Shown piece by piece: positions 35,957-48,600 of a stretch of DNA of 64,000 nt (the first letter of the stretch is position 1; each line of letters begins with the position of its first letter). This DNA is from Chaetorhynchus papuensis (lineage: Eukaryota > Chordata > Aves > Passeriformes > Rhipiduridae). The stretch spans positions 62,001 through 126,000 of the forward strand of contig VWYX01000759.1 of the NCBI GenBank assembly GCA_013396525.1, in the 5' to 3' direction. Position numbers and translations under genes: made by a program. The notes beneath the pieces are model-generated. The model had not been told where the DNA came from. It saw nothing but the letters and a program-made list of their open reading frames with translations, and ran no database searches.

Positions 35957-37085
35957 AGAATCAGAGGACAGTTTGGCCTGGTAGGGACCTTACAGATCAT
36001 CTAGTTCCAACCCCCCTGCCATGGGCAGGGACACCTTGGAGTACACCAGGTTCTCAAAGCCCCATCCAACCTGACCTTGAACACAGCCAGGGATGGGGCA
36101 CCCACAGCCTTTCTGGGCAACTTGTGCCAGTGCCTCACCACCCTCACAGAGAAGAATTTCTTCCTAATATCTGATCTTAATCTAGTCCTTGTCAGTTTAA
36201 AGACATTCCTCCTTGTCACATCATTGCACGTAAAAACCCTTGTAAAAAACCTCTCTTCAGCCTTCTTCTAGCCCCTCTTCAGGCACTAGAAGGCTGCTCC
36301 AAGGTCTCCCTGGCCTTTCTTTTCTCCAGGCTGAACAACCCTAAGTCTCTCAAGAGAGGTGTTCTATCTTTCTAATCATCTTCATGGTCTTCTTCTGGAC
36401 TTCCTCCAATAGATCCCTGTACTTCTTGTGCTGAGGACCCCAGAGCTGGATGCAGCTCTACAGGTGGGATCTCACGAGAGCAGAGTAGGTGGGCAGAATC
36501 ACCTCCCTCGAGCTGCTGGTCACATTGCTTTGGATGTGGCTCAGGATACAGCTGATTTTCTGGGCTGCAGGTGCACACTGTCATTTCATGTTGAGATTCT
36601 CACCAGCCAATACCCCCAAGTCCTTCTCCTCAGGGCTGATCTCAATCCATTCTCCACCCAGCCTGTCTTTGTGCTGGGGATTGCCCCACCCCAGGTGCAG
36701 GACCTTGCACCTGGCTTCATTGAACTTCGTGAGGTTCACACAGGGCCACCTCTCAAACCTGCCCAGGTTCCCTCGAGCATGTCAACCACACCACACACAG
36801 CTCTGTGTCATTAGCAAACTTGCTGAAGGAGCACTCAATCCCACTGTCCATGCCACCAATCAAAGTGTTAAACAGCCCTGCTCCCAATACCCATCCCTGA
36901 GGAATGGCACTCATTAGTGGTCTCCACCTGGACATCGAGCCACTGACCACAACTCTGTGAGTGCATTCATCCAGACAATTCCTTACCCACAGAGTGGCCC
37001 ACCTGTCAAATCCATGTCTCTCCAGTTTAGGTAAAGCATGCTATGTGGGACAGTGTCAAGTATTTTTTCACAAGTCCAAGTAGTT
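35957..37085 (-). mobile_element. CR1 LINE, longest copy in the window
   Basis: About 1.13 kb of antisense CR1. From its 3' side the recognisable blocks are TGGTAGGGACCTTACAGATC, TAGTTCCAACCCCCCTGCC, ATGGGCAGGGACACCTTGG, a CAAAGCCCCATCCAACC block, TTCTGGGCAACTTGTGCCAG, CTCTTCTAG-like and GGCTGAACAACCC words, CAGAGCTGGATGCAGC, GGTGGGATCTCACGAGAGC, then sequence deeper in ORF2 reaching the reverse transcriptase palm and fading near 37085 at CACAAGTCCAAGTAG. The 3' end is lost in the assembly gap. Stops and frameshifts are scattered through it, so it is not a functional element. Confidence 0.93.
36753..36950 (-). pseudogene. CR1 reverse transcriptase palm remnant, catalytic Asp lost
   Basis: A 65-codon open piece of CR1 ORF2. 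Residues 17-19 are the PQG of the SGVPQGSVLG-type block, residues 25-28 (GLFN) match the following PVLFN block, DSGIEC is at 35-40, and the active-site motif is at 45-48. In LINE reverse transcriptases that motif is [F/Y]ADD, where the paired Asp residues bind the catalytic metal ions. Here it reads FAND: the first Asp is Asn (codon AAT, plus-strand 36810-36812). The start is simply the first Met in the open stretch. The fragment cannot be active. Confidence 0.8.
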
Positions 37086-40000
37086 TCTGGACCAAAGTGT
37101 TCTTGTATCTTTGACTATTGCCTATATGGAAGGTGCTTCAATTTTTTGCCTTTCTTCACTCTACCCTTCCCAAGTCTGCTACATACTTTCTGAAATGGTA
37201 GGGCTAAAATATGCCACAAGACGCAGCTCCACTGTTATCCTGTCTTGCTTGTGCTAAAGATATTTTGCGTAGGCCTGGAAGGCATGGGGTGCCAGGGCTA
37301 CAAGATATTCGTGCTGCAGTGTGCCATAAGCTGCACAGCTCTGCATGGTCTTTTTTTTGGTTCTGTCTCTCTGTTGGACATGCCTGTGTGAGGGCAGATG
37401 TGACCAGAGAGCACAAAAAAAGAAAACAGTGCTTGCAAACTTTTCCACTTGGTGTGGCAATGGAAATGCTCACTTTGCTCCTTACTCCCTGGCTGAGGAA
37501 TCTCCAGAGATTGGCTAAGTAGGTCATTGCCAGGGAATGAGGCCTGGAGGATGCTGAGGGCATCGTAACAGGAGAGTACAACACAGCCAGGGACACCTTC
37601 TTGCTCTGATATCATCATCAGTCTGTAAAACACTGTGGATTCTGCTCCCTTACGTCCATTTAATCTATTGTCTAAACCAGATGAAAACTGTGCTTAGAAG
37701 TAGATAAAAGGATTTAATCCTCTCCACTGATAGTGTTGTAAAAAAGCCAAATTCTCTGTCCCTGGGTGAAATATGGTGCTGATTGATGTGTCCCACTATG
37801 GAACAACTTCCTTATTCTTTCAGCTAGTTAGAAGAGCATGCTGTGTTTGCTTTTCTTTTGAAAAAGGCAGGATAAGGGAAAGAAAGTGTCGCATGCCCAT
37901 TCACAACGCTGCCAAAGCATCTTGCTAGTTTAGATTCTGCCTAATAAAAGAGACATTACTGTGCTCTGCAGCTCTGGCCTTGGAGGAGGGAACCTGACCC
38001 ACTGTTCCTTGATCCCATTAAAGCTCCATTTTAATAAATTCTTGCAGTAATAACACAAATTAGGCACACCATCTTTTCTGCAAATTATAGGATTAGCTGG
38101 AGAATAAAAGATTAGCAATTAAAAGTCAAGAATGAGCTTTGTAATGAACCAGTTGAAACTATTCAAGGAAGTTGCAAGAATTATTGTTCCAGATTAGGTC
38201 TATGGCAAGTAATTTTCAACACTAGGGTTGTTGATGCCTGTTGGACCTATGCAGCAAGAGACCTATGTATGCAGAAGAGAACTTGCCCTTCACATTTCCT
38301 AGTTATGCAAAGGAAACATTTTATGGCAAAATCGATCTATTGAAGATTGTGTTTGATGGAGTATTTCAGATCATTTATCAGAGCTCATTTGGTGGAAAAT
38401 CAGCACTTTCAGGTACTGAAAGAGAATAGCTCCTGGCTGGTGCTATTAATATTGATTCTGCTGGTGTGTTCTCTTGAAGAGAAAGTCTTGAATCATGAGA
38501 ACAGATGGTGCAAGCTCTTTGCCAATTCAGGTGAGTCTTAGGCCCAGCTCCAGGTCAGGTGAATCAGCCCTTTTCTGTTTCTTTGTTTCTTAAATGTAAA
38601 ATGGGACAAATAAATTTCTGTGCAGGAAAGAGTCAGTGCCGTTGCTCATACCAGCAGGAAACGCCTGTTTTCTTGTCAGTTAAATCCACCCAGCTGAGGT
38701 CGTTCTTGGGTGATTCTCACAGAGCTTCTATGGCACGCAGATGGCTGAGGGGGAAGGTCTCCCTCAACCCTGGGGTCTCTGCTTTCTGGTCAGTCATGCA
38801 AAGGCACTGCAGACACAACCTCAGGTGCTGGAAACAGGCCTGTCCATTCTTTTATCACTGCAAAGAGTGGGGTTTTGTGTGCATGCAGCTGCAATTGCAC
38901 TCTGCCTGCCTGAAATAATATGGTACTTCTTTTTTCTACTATCACGTGTTCTCTAGACATTTGTATTTCCATATAAATACAGTTTTATATCTCTCACTAA
39001 CACAGACCTTGAAAGCCAAAGCAGTAACTAGGGATAAGTCATTGGGAGCTGCACTTTATTTTTCACCTCAGATGACACCTGCAGACCATGCCCTTCCTGG
39101 GTAAGAAGCAGGAAGTCTTCAGAACCCAGCACACCAGCTACACACTCATCTGCTCTGCACACTATTAGTATGACTTTCCTAAAATAACATTTTATGGTTG
39201 TTTAGTGCGGAGACCTGGGGAGGGTCTGGCTGTAGGCTGCAAGCAGCAGCCATGAGATGAGTTTTCCCTCAGTATTGAGGTTTGTGATGGTGTTCTTAGC
39301 AGCCTTGCAACCTCACCTCCAGGTTACGAAAGGTTTTGCACAGTACCTTGTCATAGGAGCTGGCATCAGATGTGCTGATGTTCACACAGATAGTACACCA
39401 CACGTAGAAGCAGGTCCTTCACCAGACACACTTCTTTTGTAACCAGCTCATCTCTACTGCTTTTCCCAAGCATGGGTTTGGCCTCTCAAAGCAGTTTTGT
39501 TTCAGTATCATGCTGTTCTCTGACTAGACCTTGTAATTTAGCAGCATCAAACAGCTGATGCCTTAATGGGGCCATTTTCTAATTTTCTCCTACTGCTGCA
39601 TCTTGTTTTGTTCCTGACAGCTGCAAAGGTGCTTCCCTTGTGTATTTCCCCTAACAGAAGTGGCTTATTTGTAGTCTCAAGAGATACAGACCCTCAACAC
39701 CTCATGGCAACAAGTCTTCTAAGTGTCCCATAAGGTGCTTCTCACAATGTCCTGTGCAGGAATTTCTGTCTCTGCTCTGACCAGGGTAGCAAAATTTGCT
39801 ACAGCAGGACACTGCCATACCCCCATCGCCTAAAGTGCTGAGGCAGCTGCTGGCAGTTTGATGGGCAGGAGCACAGAACTGCAGGCCAGGAGCTGCACTA
39901 GGCTTCCTCTCTTGTTATTTCACAGGGATACAAAGCAGGAATAAAATCTCAGGGGAGTGAGCCTAGTGCTATCAAAGCTGCAAGAGCACAGACCACTCTG

Positions 40001-43000
40001 GCAGAAACTTTTTGGATAGTACAATCTCTCTCAGGAGGCTCTTGTGTCAAGTGCGGGTGCTAGATCAGTCTGCAGTGAAGAGGTTGCTCCCACAGTCCCT
40101 CCCAGCCCCAGAATTTGTGGTTTTTCAGGTTTGCTGGCAGCAAGGGAGGAAATGTTCTTGCTGCCCTGCCTGCTGCTTTTCCGGAGCTTGCAGACCTGGT
40201 CCTCAGACATAAAAAGTGTGTGTGCTCCAGAGAGCACGATAGGGTCTGGGTCCTCCAAAACTGGCCAAAGGATCACCCCAGGGCCTCGGCAGCTGCTCCT
40301 GCTCTCACAAGGGCTGGATTTCAGCTCCTAATAGATCTCTCTTAGCAGCATAGGTGTTTGTCAGAGACATGCCAAGGGGAGTTCATGGTAGCAGGAGGAG
40401 AGCTTGTCTTTCCAGTAGCTGCCCTCTGTGAGATGAAACTGGTCTTGTCAAGCCGGGAAGGGTAGAAAGTGTGGCACAGGCCATCTTGGGAACCAGCAGC
40501 ATTTGCTCCTGAGCTCCTAGGATGCAATGTCAGGAAGGGAAGGAGGAGGACTGGACAGAACTCGAGGTCTATTATGTTGACTGTCCCAGTCATACTGAGG
40601 AAATCTGGCCCTTTTTTGACAAGTGGTGGCTTTAATCTGCCCTGGCAGAAGAATTTGGTCATTAATTTTTATCTAACAGTGTGAGCAGTTAGATACTGTG
40701 GGACAAAATGAGTCTTCAAGCTGGCCTGCCTCATGGCAGCGGTAAGAGACAGTGTCACAAATCAGAGGCAGTAAAGGATGGTTTCCACAAGGCTGCTGAT
40801 GTGAGGGACGGGCTGAGATCTCCTCTCTGAGCTTGGCATGAACACCTGCAGCTGATGGGATGGAAGAAAGGGAGGCGGTAGGTCATTTGACTAACGTGGT
40901 GTCTTGTACTGAGCAGGTTGCTTCCACAGGGGTACTATTTGCCATGATCACTAGGCTCTACCATAATCTTGCTGTAGGAATGAATGAGTATGTTTATGCT
41001 AAGATGCTTAGCATATTCTAGCAGCTCTTTATAAAGATCATTATCTATAATTAGGTAAGTGTGTTTAACTGTTATTGCTCTTGTGCTAAAAATTGCTGCA
41101 AATGGAGCTGAGGAGGGAGAGGATTCTAATTTAGACATCAGATAATTGGACCTAATTTACTTAAGAGAACTACTAGTTGTGGCCACTTGAAACAGTCTTA
41201 AGCTCAGAAATAAAATGCTTTTCTAAAAGTACTTAGTGCTACTGTTCGTATTTGTGTCAATATTTCCACTAGAGATGCGGTTTTGTTACTGAAACTTAGC
41301 ACATGAAAATATCAGTCAGTGCACTGCTGAACGTGATGGTTCTGACTTTGCCTTTTCTCACAGATGTCTGAAACGAGAAAAAGGCTGCCATTTCCTAAGC
41401 TTTAGTCAGTTCTGCTGACCTATGCTGCAGTTCATTGGTCCTGTTCACATCGATCAGATTTCCAGGCAGGGTTTAGAGGTACACGTGCTGCTCCTGCAGT
41501 CCCAAGTGTGGTAGTGATGGATTCAGATGTAACTAATAAAGGTGGCTGTGAAGCTAACGCTGTTCCCTAAAGGCTGAGCTTCACCTCTTTGCACAAGCCT
41601 GGCCCTACGTCTAGATTTCATGATCAGTTTTGTGAAAGACTGTGCTGTGTTTACATGCTTTTGGAAAAGAATTTCTAAGTGAACGTAACCATCCCCACTC
41701 TCATCTGCTGCGCTGCAGATTTATTTATTTACTATTTATTATTTATTTCACTGGTTTTTTATGCTTTCTGTTTTACTCTGGCAAGTCTGGAGATGGAAAT
41801 TGACTGCTTGTCTTAGTTGATACATGAAGTAAATAAAAAATTAGCTATGCTGCTTATACAGAGCTGTCAATGTGCAATATCTGGGGCTCAGTGTTATCCT
41901 CTGAGTGTAAGGACCAAATAGTCGTACAGTTTCTTGGGTGTCTTTTTTGGAGCCTGGGTGTTGGAGCAGGTGGGCAGTACAGGCTGATGGCTTCATGGAC
42001 AGGCCAGCAGTAGACGCCAGGGGCCCCCAGAGATATCAGCCTGCTGCAGACTGAATCCTCTGCAAGCTTTGTGGCCAGGGCATGTTTCCGTGTGAGACTA
42101 TTTCAAGGGAGAGACCTATAAGGGCCTGAGCTCTGTCACTGAGTAATCAGGCAAGGCATGGCATGAAAGCCGTGGAGGTTGGAGAACTGTGTTTGATGTG
42201 TGCCTTTCCCACCATTACCGCAATTACACATGAGGCCTTGAATCTAAAGGTATTTCAACAAAGTTCTCTTGGTGTCTTGACAATTATGGCAGCTGAATCC
42301 AGAAAATCAGATGGTGAGCATGCACATGGGATGGATGCTGCACTGGCTCCAGTCATTGGGGCAGATGGGCTCCAGTCAAACCTAAAGTGTGTGCTCATAC
42401 CATGTCTTGGTGAAGGCTACTTGTCCAACAGGCAGAAAGAATGGAACCCTGGCAGTCAAAAGCTTCCTCCATCAGGTTCAAATTCTTCTCCTTGATAGCA
42501 GGGTGAACTGTTATCTGTGGGGAATTATGGTGTGAGGCTTTCTTAATCTTGGTTTTTGAATGCTGTACAAATGGGTTATGAGGAGAATCTGATCCTCAAT
42601 CTCTTTTACATAAGATGAAAGCCCTGTTGAGCAGATTTTGAAGCCAATTACCAATTGACATGGCTAAGGGAAAAGAAGTGATGTAGCACTAGATAGAAGC
42701 CCACCCCAGATATCTGAAGGCGTAAAAGAAGATGAACCAGGTAGAACAATCTCTAGCTTGCTACTTAGTCACCAGGTAAGTAACCACAGAGATTTATTTG
42801 CAAATATAGTTTTTAAAATACTGTCTTCTGAGAAAATGATACAAAAGTCTTATGAGAATATATTCTGCATCATGTATGTTTTTGCTGTCTGTTTTCCCCA
42901 CCCAAACCCCCAATAAATTTTAAAACCTTTATCTATTTTCAATCAAATAAAGCAAATGGAAAGAAATCTCAAGGATGCCATAGTTCTCTAGTGGTCCTTT

Positions 43001-44769
43001 ACACTGTATAGCCTGGACACCATGTGTGGCTTCTAGAGCCTTTTTTTTGCTCCACAAGGACAGTATGATAGGCTTAGTGGAAGTCACGAGAGAGCAACTG
43101 GGCAGCTAGAGTGTGGGAATGCTAAGTGGCCAGGAGACACATGCTGCTGATCCATTCAGCCATTCAGGCTATGTCTGTCCTGCTATTACTGTGTTGATGT
43201 TTCATCTTGTTGAATTCTACAAAAGAGATCCCGGTGTGAAGAAATATAAATGCAGTGTGAGTGCAAGAGGACCAAGGTGCAGAGTAAGCATGGAAGCAGA
43301 GCTATTAGGTAATGAAAACAACCTTTAAATACTTAAAGTACCATCTCTTTCCTTTGTGTCTTTGCTAGCTTAAGTGAATCCCAGCCTGGCTGGTTTCCAG
43401 GATCTCTTTGTTTAGATAATTAATGCTCCCTGGGAATTGCATGCACTTGGGGATGAGGATTCCACCAGGGAGTGAGGAGCTGTGGGGTCAGACATTACAA
43501 ACATTAGAATTGAGTACCTTTGAGGACTTTGTCTGAAGTGAATGGTGGAATGAAGGATGTAAACACAAACATTTAATCTAGAAAAGATGCTGCATACTCT
43601 CTTTTTTGCAGCAATGATTTTGTTATGAGTCTTAACACCCTGATTAAGTGTGGCTGTGGCACTGATTGCTTCATCAGCCAGCCTGAGCTATTGTGACCTA
43701 ATGGAGAAATGACTGAAGAACAAGATGACCGTCTGCTCTAGAACCACTCTGTGTTACCATCATCTGTGGAGAAGAGAGATACAACTGAGTATCCTTCTGC
43801 AATAGTCATTGTTGGCTTATTGACTTGCTTATTCTCCTTGGATATGTATTCACTCAACAGATCACAGCAACCCCAAAGAGATTAATTACACATATTTTTA
43901 AATTCCCTAAGTGCACATTTGCATAACTAGCATTTTTAAATATTCATAAATACATATTTGCTTGATAGATTGTAGCGGCATCATTTGCAGCTTCAAAAGG
44001 GACCTTCACTTAATCAAACCAGAAATGTTAATCATTTCTCGAGGCTCAGACATATGATCAGCATATTGCACCACAATAAATATATTGAGTATCAGCTGGG
44101 GCACAGTGACTGAGTGCATGCTCCTGCCCTTTGGTACATGGGAGGAAATCTGAACAGTTTAGCCCCCTGTTACTGTGGTTTAGACAGGCTCTCTTTGCAT
44201 TTGTTACAGACAGAAAACAGACTCATACATAGCTGCTGTAGATCAGCTCATTTGGGTTAAGTGGATCCTGCATCCTTGCTGGCTCCTGTTTCCCAGTGAC
44301 AAAAGCCTTGCAGGCAGGCCACTGTGGAAATTCCCAGACAGGCTGTGTGTCCACATGGCACTCCAGGCCCTTGGCCACACAGGGTATGTCCACAGTGTTA
44401 AAGAGAAAAGGCCAGGAAAGGATCGTGGGCACTGGAGCCGTGATTGACTCTTCAGCTTGAATCACTCCCTGGTCCTCTTCTGAAATCTTGCAGTGAGCTG
44501 AGTCTAAGACACAGTCCCAGCAGAGTTCTGGGAACAGCTCCTATTGTCCCCCAGGAGGGCAGCAGGTGTGCCTGCCTTCACCCTGCACAGTCAGCCAGTG
44601 CTCTCAGAGGGCTGTGTGTCCTCAGCCCTGCCCACACACCTCTTGTCACCCCAGGAGTATGCAACATGGGCCTCTCATAGTGCCATGACACTATACCTTG
44701 GGCTAGAGCCAAATGCTCATTACTTCAGAAATTTTCATTTAAGAAATGCATGAAAGTTAATAATACTCA
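37086..44769. other. Unique noncoding stretch (7.7 kb)
   Basis: No gene or mobile element recognised. Open frames up to 130 codons (37204-37596, minus) overlap frames on the other strand and have no domain. It contains an ATTT-rich low-complexity patch at 41719-41749 and AT-rich segments at 37990-38200 and 43835-44100 with dense homeodomain-type (TAATTA) and POU-type sites. I flag those as candidate conserved noncoding elements. Confidence 0.5.
41719..41749. repeat. (ATTT)n-like low-complexity patch
   Basis: ATTTATTTATTTACTATTTATTATTTATTT, an interrupted ATTT tetranucleotide repeat about 30 bases long. Confidence 0.8.
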
Positions 44770-44944
44770 AATCACTGGATCAGGCTCCCCAGGGAAGTCA
44801 TCATGGCACCAAGCCTGTCAAGAGTTCAAGGACCATCTGGAAAATGCTTTTAGTCACATGATTTAGCTTTAGGTAGTCCTGTGAGGATCAAGGATTTGGA
44901 TCCTTATGGGTCCTCTCCAAGTCAAAATACTCTATGATTCTATG
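44770..44944 (+). mobile_element. CR1 LINE 3' end
   Basis: Sense CR1 tip: ATCACTGGATCAGGCTCCCC, AGGGAAGTCATCATGGCACC, AAGCCTGTCAAGAGTTCAAG, GACCATCTGGAAAATGC, then a 3' UTR block and the terminus CTCTATGATTCTATG. About 175 bases, strongly 5'-truncated. The order matches the CR1 C-terminal ORF2 plus 3' UTR. No frame survives. Confidence 0.88.
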
Positions 44945-45633
44945 GGTTTGATACTTTTATGAGGGACCACAGTGGAAGAGATCCAGGGCCATGTGCTGTA
45001 TGATATAGAGTCCCTCTGCCATCGAGGGCTAGTCCCAAAGCATTGTGGATGTGGGCTGGTGGGTGCATCCCACACCTGCAGTGTACAGGCAGAGCTGCTG
45101 AAGCCAGTAGCAGCTTGCATGTCAGACACTGAGCTGCAGTTCTTCATGCCCCACTCAGTCTGGCTGGATGCTTATTTAGTTCTGGTTGCAGGGAAATAGT
45201 CCTGATCACCTTCATCTCAAGAGAAAGAGGAGCGTAATTTTTATTTGTGCAAGCAGATCATGACCAGGTGTTACAACAAGAGGGGCTTCCCCCCCTCTGC
45301 CTTTTCTTTCTCATTCTTTGCAGTATCAAAGCAGGAAACCTCAAAGCAGGGTGGCAAGGAAGTTAACTCCTTCTGGGTCTGCCTGTGAGGTGGTGAGTCA
45401 GATGCGAAGGGTGGTCCCTTAGCTAGTAACTGAAAAGAAAAAAGAGAGGACAGCTGTTCCCACCAGCTGAGTTTTGAGCTCAAGTTCAAAAAGAGAGGAG
45501 CATGAATTCATAACAAACCAGAAATGTCAAAATTGGCATTCACACATTACAGCTCATAGCTGGGAGGTGCAGGAAGTGGGGCTACGAGAAAGGATTAAGA
45601 AGTGCCTCTTGTGATGTGGGTCTGCTGGGAGCA

Positions 45634-45676
45634 GGGTGCAGGGGGAAGGCAGGGGGACACTGGGTTTGGGGGAGGG
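45634..45676 (+). other. Predicted G-quadruplex motif
   Basis: Six runs of at least three G on the + strand, separated by TGCA, AAGGCA, ACACT, TTT and A. All loops are 7 bases or shorter, so the standard G3+N1-7 pattern is satisfied several ways over. The surrounding 45600-45700 is G-rich. The motif is plain in the sequence; folding in the cell is not shown. Confidence 0.8.
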
Positions 45677-48600
45677 AAGGAGTAACCCAGAAAGAGGGAA
45701 GGAGGAGTATATGATTCACATGCACCAGCATCCCTGAGCTCACAAAGAGGTCTCTGGTGTCTGGGCTGTTGGTCCCATACCCACAAGTGCACTTTGGGGT
45801 CAGCAGTGACTGGGTGCTCCCAAATCTGCTGTGCTCCCCTGTCCGTAGACGACATGCTGAGTAGCTACCAGCTTGTGGACTGTTTGCCTGGGAGGAGAAA
45901 GGCCATGAAAGGGGAACCAGTGACCTGAGCTTGTGCGTGATTGCTCCTCATCAGACCACATCCCTGTAGTCCTGCTCTGCTGAGTCAGTGTGGGACATGT
46001 GCATTTTGGTTTTCTGCTGGGTGATATTGCATAAACTGTGACATCTACACCAAATCAGACCCTCCCTGGTTTGGTGAGTGGGAAGAGAGGCTTTGAAAGC
46101 AGAGCCTGCTTGGCAGATTGCCCCAGAGCTGACCTTATGTCCCAGTGCTTGTATTTTGAAATATTTTCATAACATCCCATCTTAGCAGAAGCGATTTCGT
46201 GACCTTAATTCTTCAGGGCAAATTCAGTCAGAGGTCCAAAGTTGTTTAGGGCTCAGTAGTTGATGGTTGAATATCTTATTGAGAATTATTTTGATTTGGT
46301 CCATTGTGAATAAGAGCCAAAGTACAATTAGAAGTATATAATTTTATTTAAAAATGGATACTCCTTTATGACTGGATACCAGCCTCCACCCATTAGACCA
46401 TCCCCTGTAGTCAGTCATTTATTTTGGAAACACACAAAGTCCAGCCAATCACAACAACAACTTGATTGCTGAGGAATAAAACTTTTTATAGTACCTGAAA
46501 GCCAATCTTAGCTTGCATATTGTTTTGTCAGGAACCTACTGGCCTTTCAAACTTCACAGCAGGGAGTGGTGGAAGATCCTGACACATCAAAGGTTTGGGT
46601 CTTTTTGTATTTCATTGCTGATAGATCCTTTTCAGAAGGATAAACCCACTTTTATTTGTAATTGTAATGGTAAAGAAAAACTACCCCTGCAGTTTTGGTT
46701 GAGTCAAGATTGTGATGGCAATGAATGATTAATATGAATCCCTGATTCAGAGGTACCAAAATAAGCCCCTTACATCAAACAGCAAAGCAGTCTCACATGG
46801 AACAAGCTTATCTGACCTGTCTTCATTGAGAAGCAAAGGGAGGATGGAATACTGAAGTGGATTTTTGCTTTGTACAGATTTTTTATCTGCAGGAGAAAAA
46901 TCTGGAGGCTGAGAGTTACCAGACTCATGAATTAACCTTTGAATTCCCACTTGTCAGACTTCCCTTTGGATGTACCTTTTATAAATTGGATATATCTTAA
47001 TTAATAAGGGACCATAGAGCTCTGACCTACCTCAAAGTGTCAGACTTGCAGCTGGGCTGGTTTTCACCAAGAATTTAGGAAAATAACTTAATGTTAGTTG
47101 CTCAACATACCCTTTTGGGAAATTATGACTTTTTTTGGCCACTCTGAACCCTCCAAAGTTCCTGCCTGATCCGATTTATTTTTATCATTAGCAAGTAATC
47201 ATGGCACAACATGAAAGTGTGCATAGTTATTCTTTCTAAACTGAGTTATTAACTAGCCCATATTAGGATAATGCATGGCTCTGCATGACCTCATGGTGGG
47301 AAGGGAAAAGAGAGATGACTTGAGTAATTTCTTTTTCTTCTTTTCCCAGACATTAGTACCCGGGCAATTTTTGCTGTTGCATGGAAAACAGACCAATTGG
47401 TAACTCTAGGCTTATATCTTAGTTATGTTATATTTAGCTAGATTTTTCAATCAATAACATTTAAATATCTCTGTCAAAGCATAATTTCTAGTTCATCACT
47501 GAGAAACTGAATCTCATGACACTGTACAGATGGGTAATAAAACACTTAATTATTAGTCATGCCCAAACTAGGATTAAAGAATACTTATGTTTTTTTTTCT
47601 TTTTGCAGACTTAATAATTTGGGCAAATCTATCTGTGGGGAGGTGAGGACACTCTGCTTTCCCTACATTCACATCTAGTTTCTGCTCCTTTTTATGCTTG
47701 GGAGAGGTAACAGTTGTGGGATAAAAGATGGAGATGTCAGGTAAGGTGCTCCCAGACCTAGGGAGCCCGAGCGGGGAAAGTCCTTTGGCTCAGTCTGGTG
47801 CTTGCTCCCCAGCCAGGCAGGGGCAGCTCCATCAGGGCTGCAGGAGCAAGTGGATCTCCTGCTTCCTCCCAGGCCACACTGCTCCAGGGCAGGAGGAGAG
47901 CTGCCCTTCTGGCAGCCCCTCTGTGAGGTAAACACCGGAGACGCTGCAGCCGAAAATATCAGCCTCGGGCTGGGGACAGTGAACAAGAGGCAGCCTAACA
48001 TGCAACTGAAAAACCACAGGCTGAACCATAACTGACCCTGCTTGTTGTTGGTAGTCTGCAAGGGTTGAGGTTAAAGGATTAGGGGATGCTGCCACAGCCT
48101 CTCCAGGACACAGCCTCAGTGCTGCAAAATGAAGGGATCTAACAGGGAGTCTGGGCTGCAGACAACCCTAAGCCTTTTTTAATGATCGTGTCTGCAATGT
48201 GCAAAACCTAACAATATACTAAGTTCCTACTGCCAGAAAATGAGATGTTTGATTTAAAACCTGGGATGCATTATTTTGGGACAGTCTTGATTTCAGGTTT
48301 TTAGGCCCTTGGTTCTTGGTGAGGAATCCACAGGGAAAGTCACGTGCAGACATGCCTATGTGGACAAACACAGAGAGAGCCAGAAAGCAGATCTTCAGCT
48401 TGGTATATTCAGTTTTGCTCTAGGACATACGCTGTTGACATATTCTAATCACAGCTACAGAAATGAACTGATCACTTGGCCTGCCAAAATGGGGACTTTA
48501 TGACCAAAATCATACAAAGATCCTCTGGATGCTCCATGCCTTTGTGATTACAGCTGTCTTGTAGGTGAGGTGGTCTGAAATGCCCTCAGACTGGAGCAGG

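Noticed and set aside
35545..36174. Long open frames (142-206 codons) spanning 35545-36174 on both strands
   Set aside because: Most of each frame is undetermined bases from the assembly gap; the rest is antisense CR1 or short flank.
47675..48095. Several overlapping frames up to 128 codons in a GC-richer patch
   Set aside because: Locally higher GC lowers stop frequency in all frames. No domain, no consistent frame preference.
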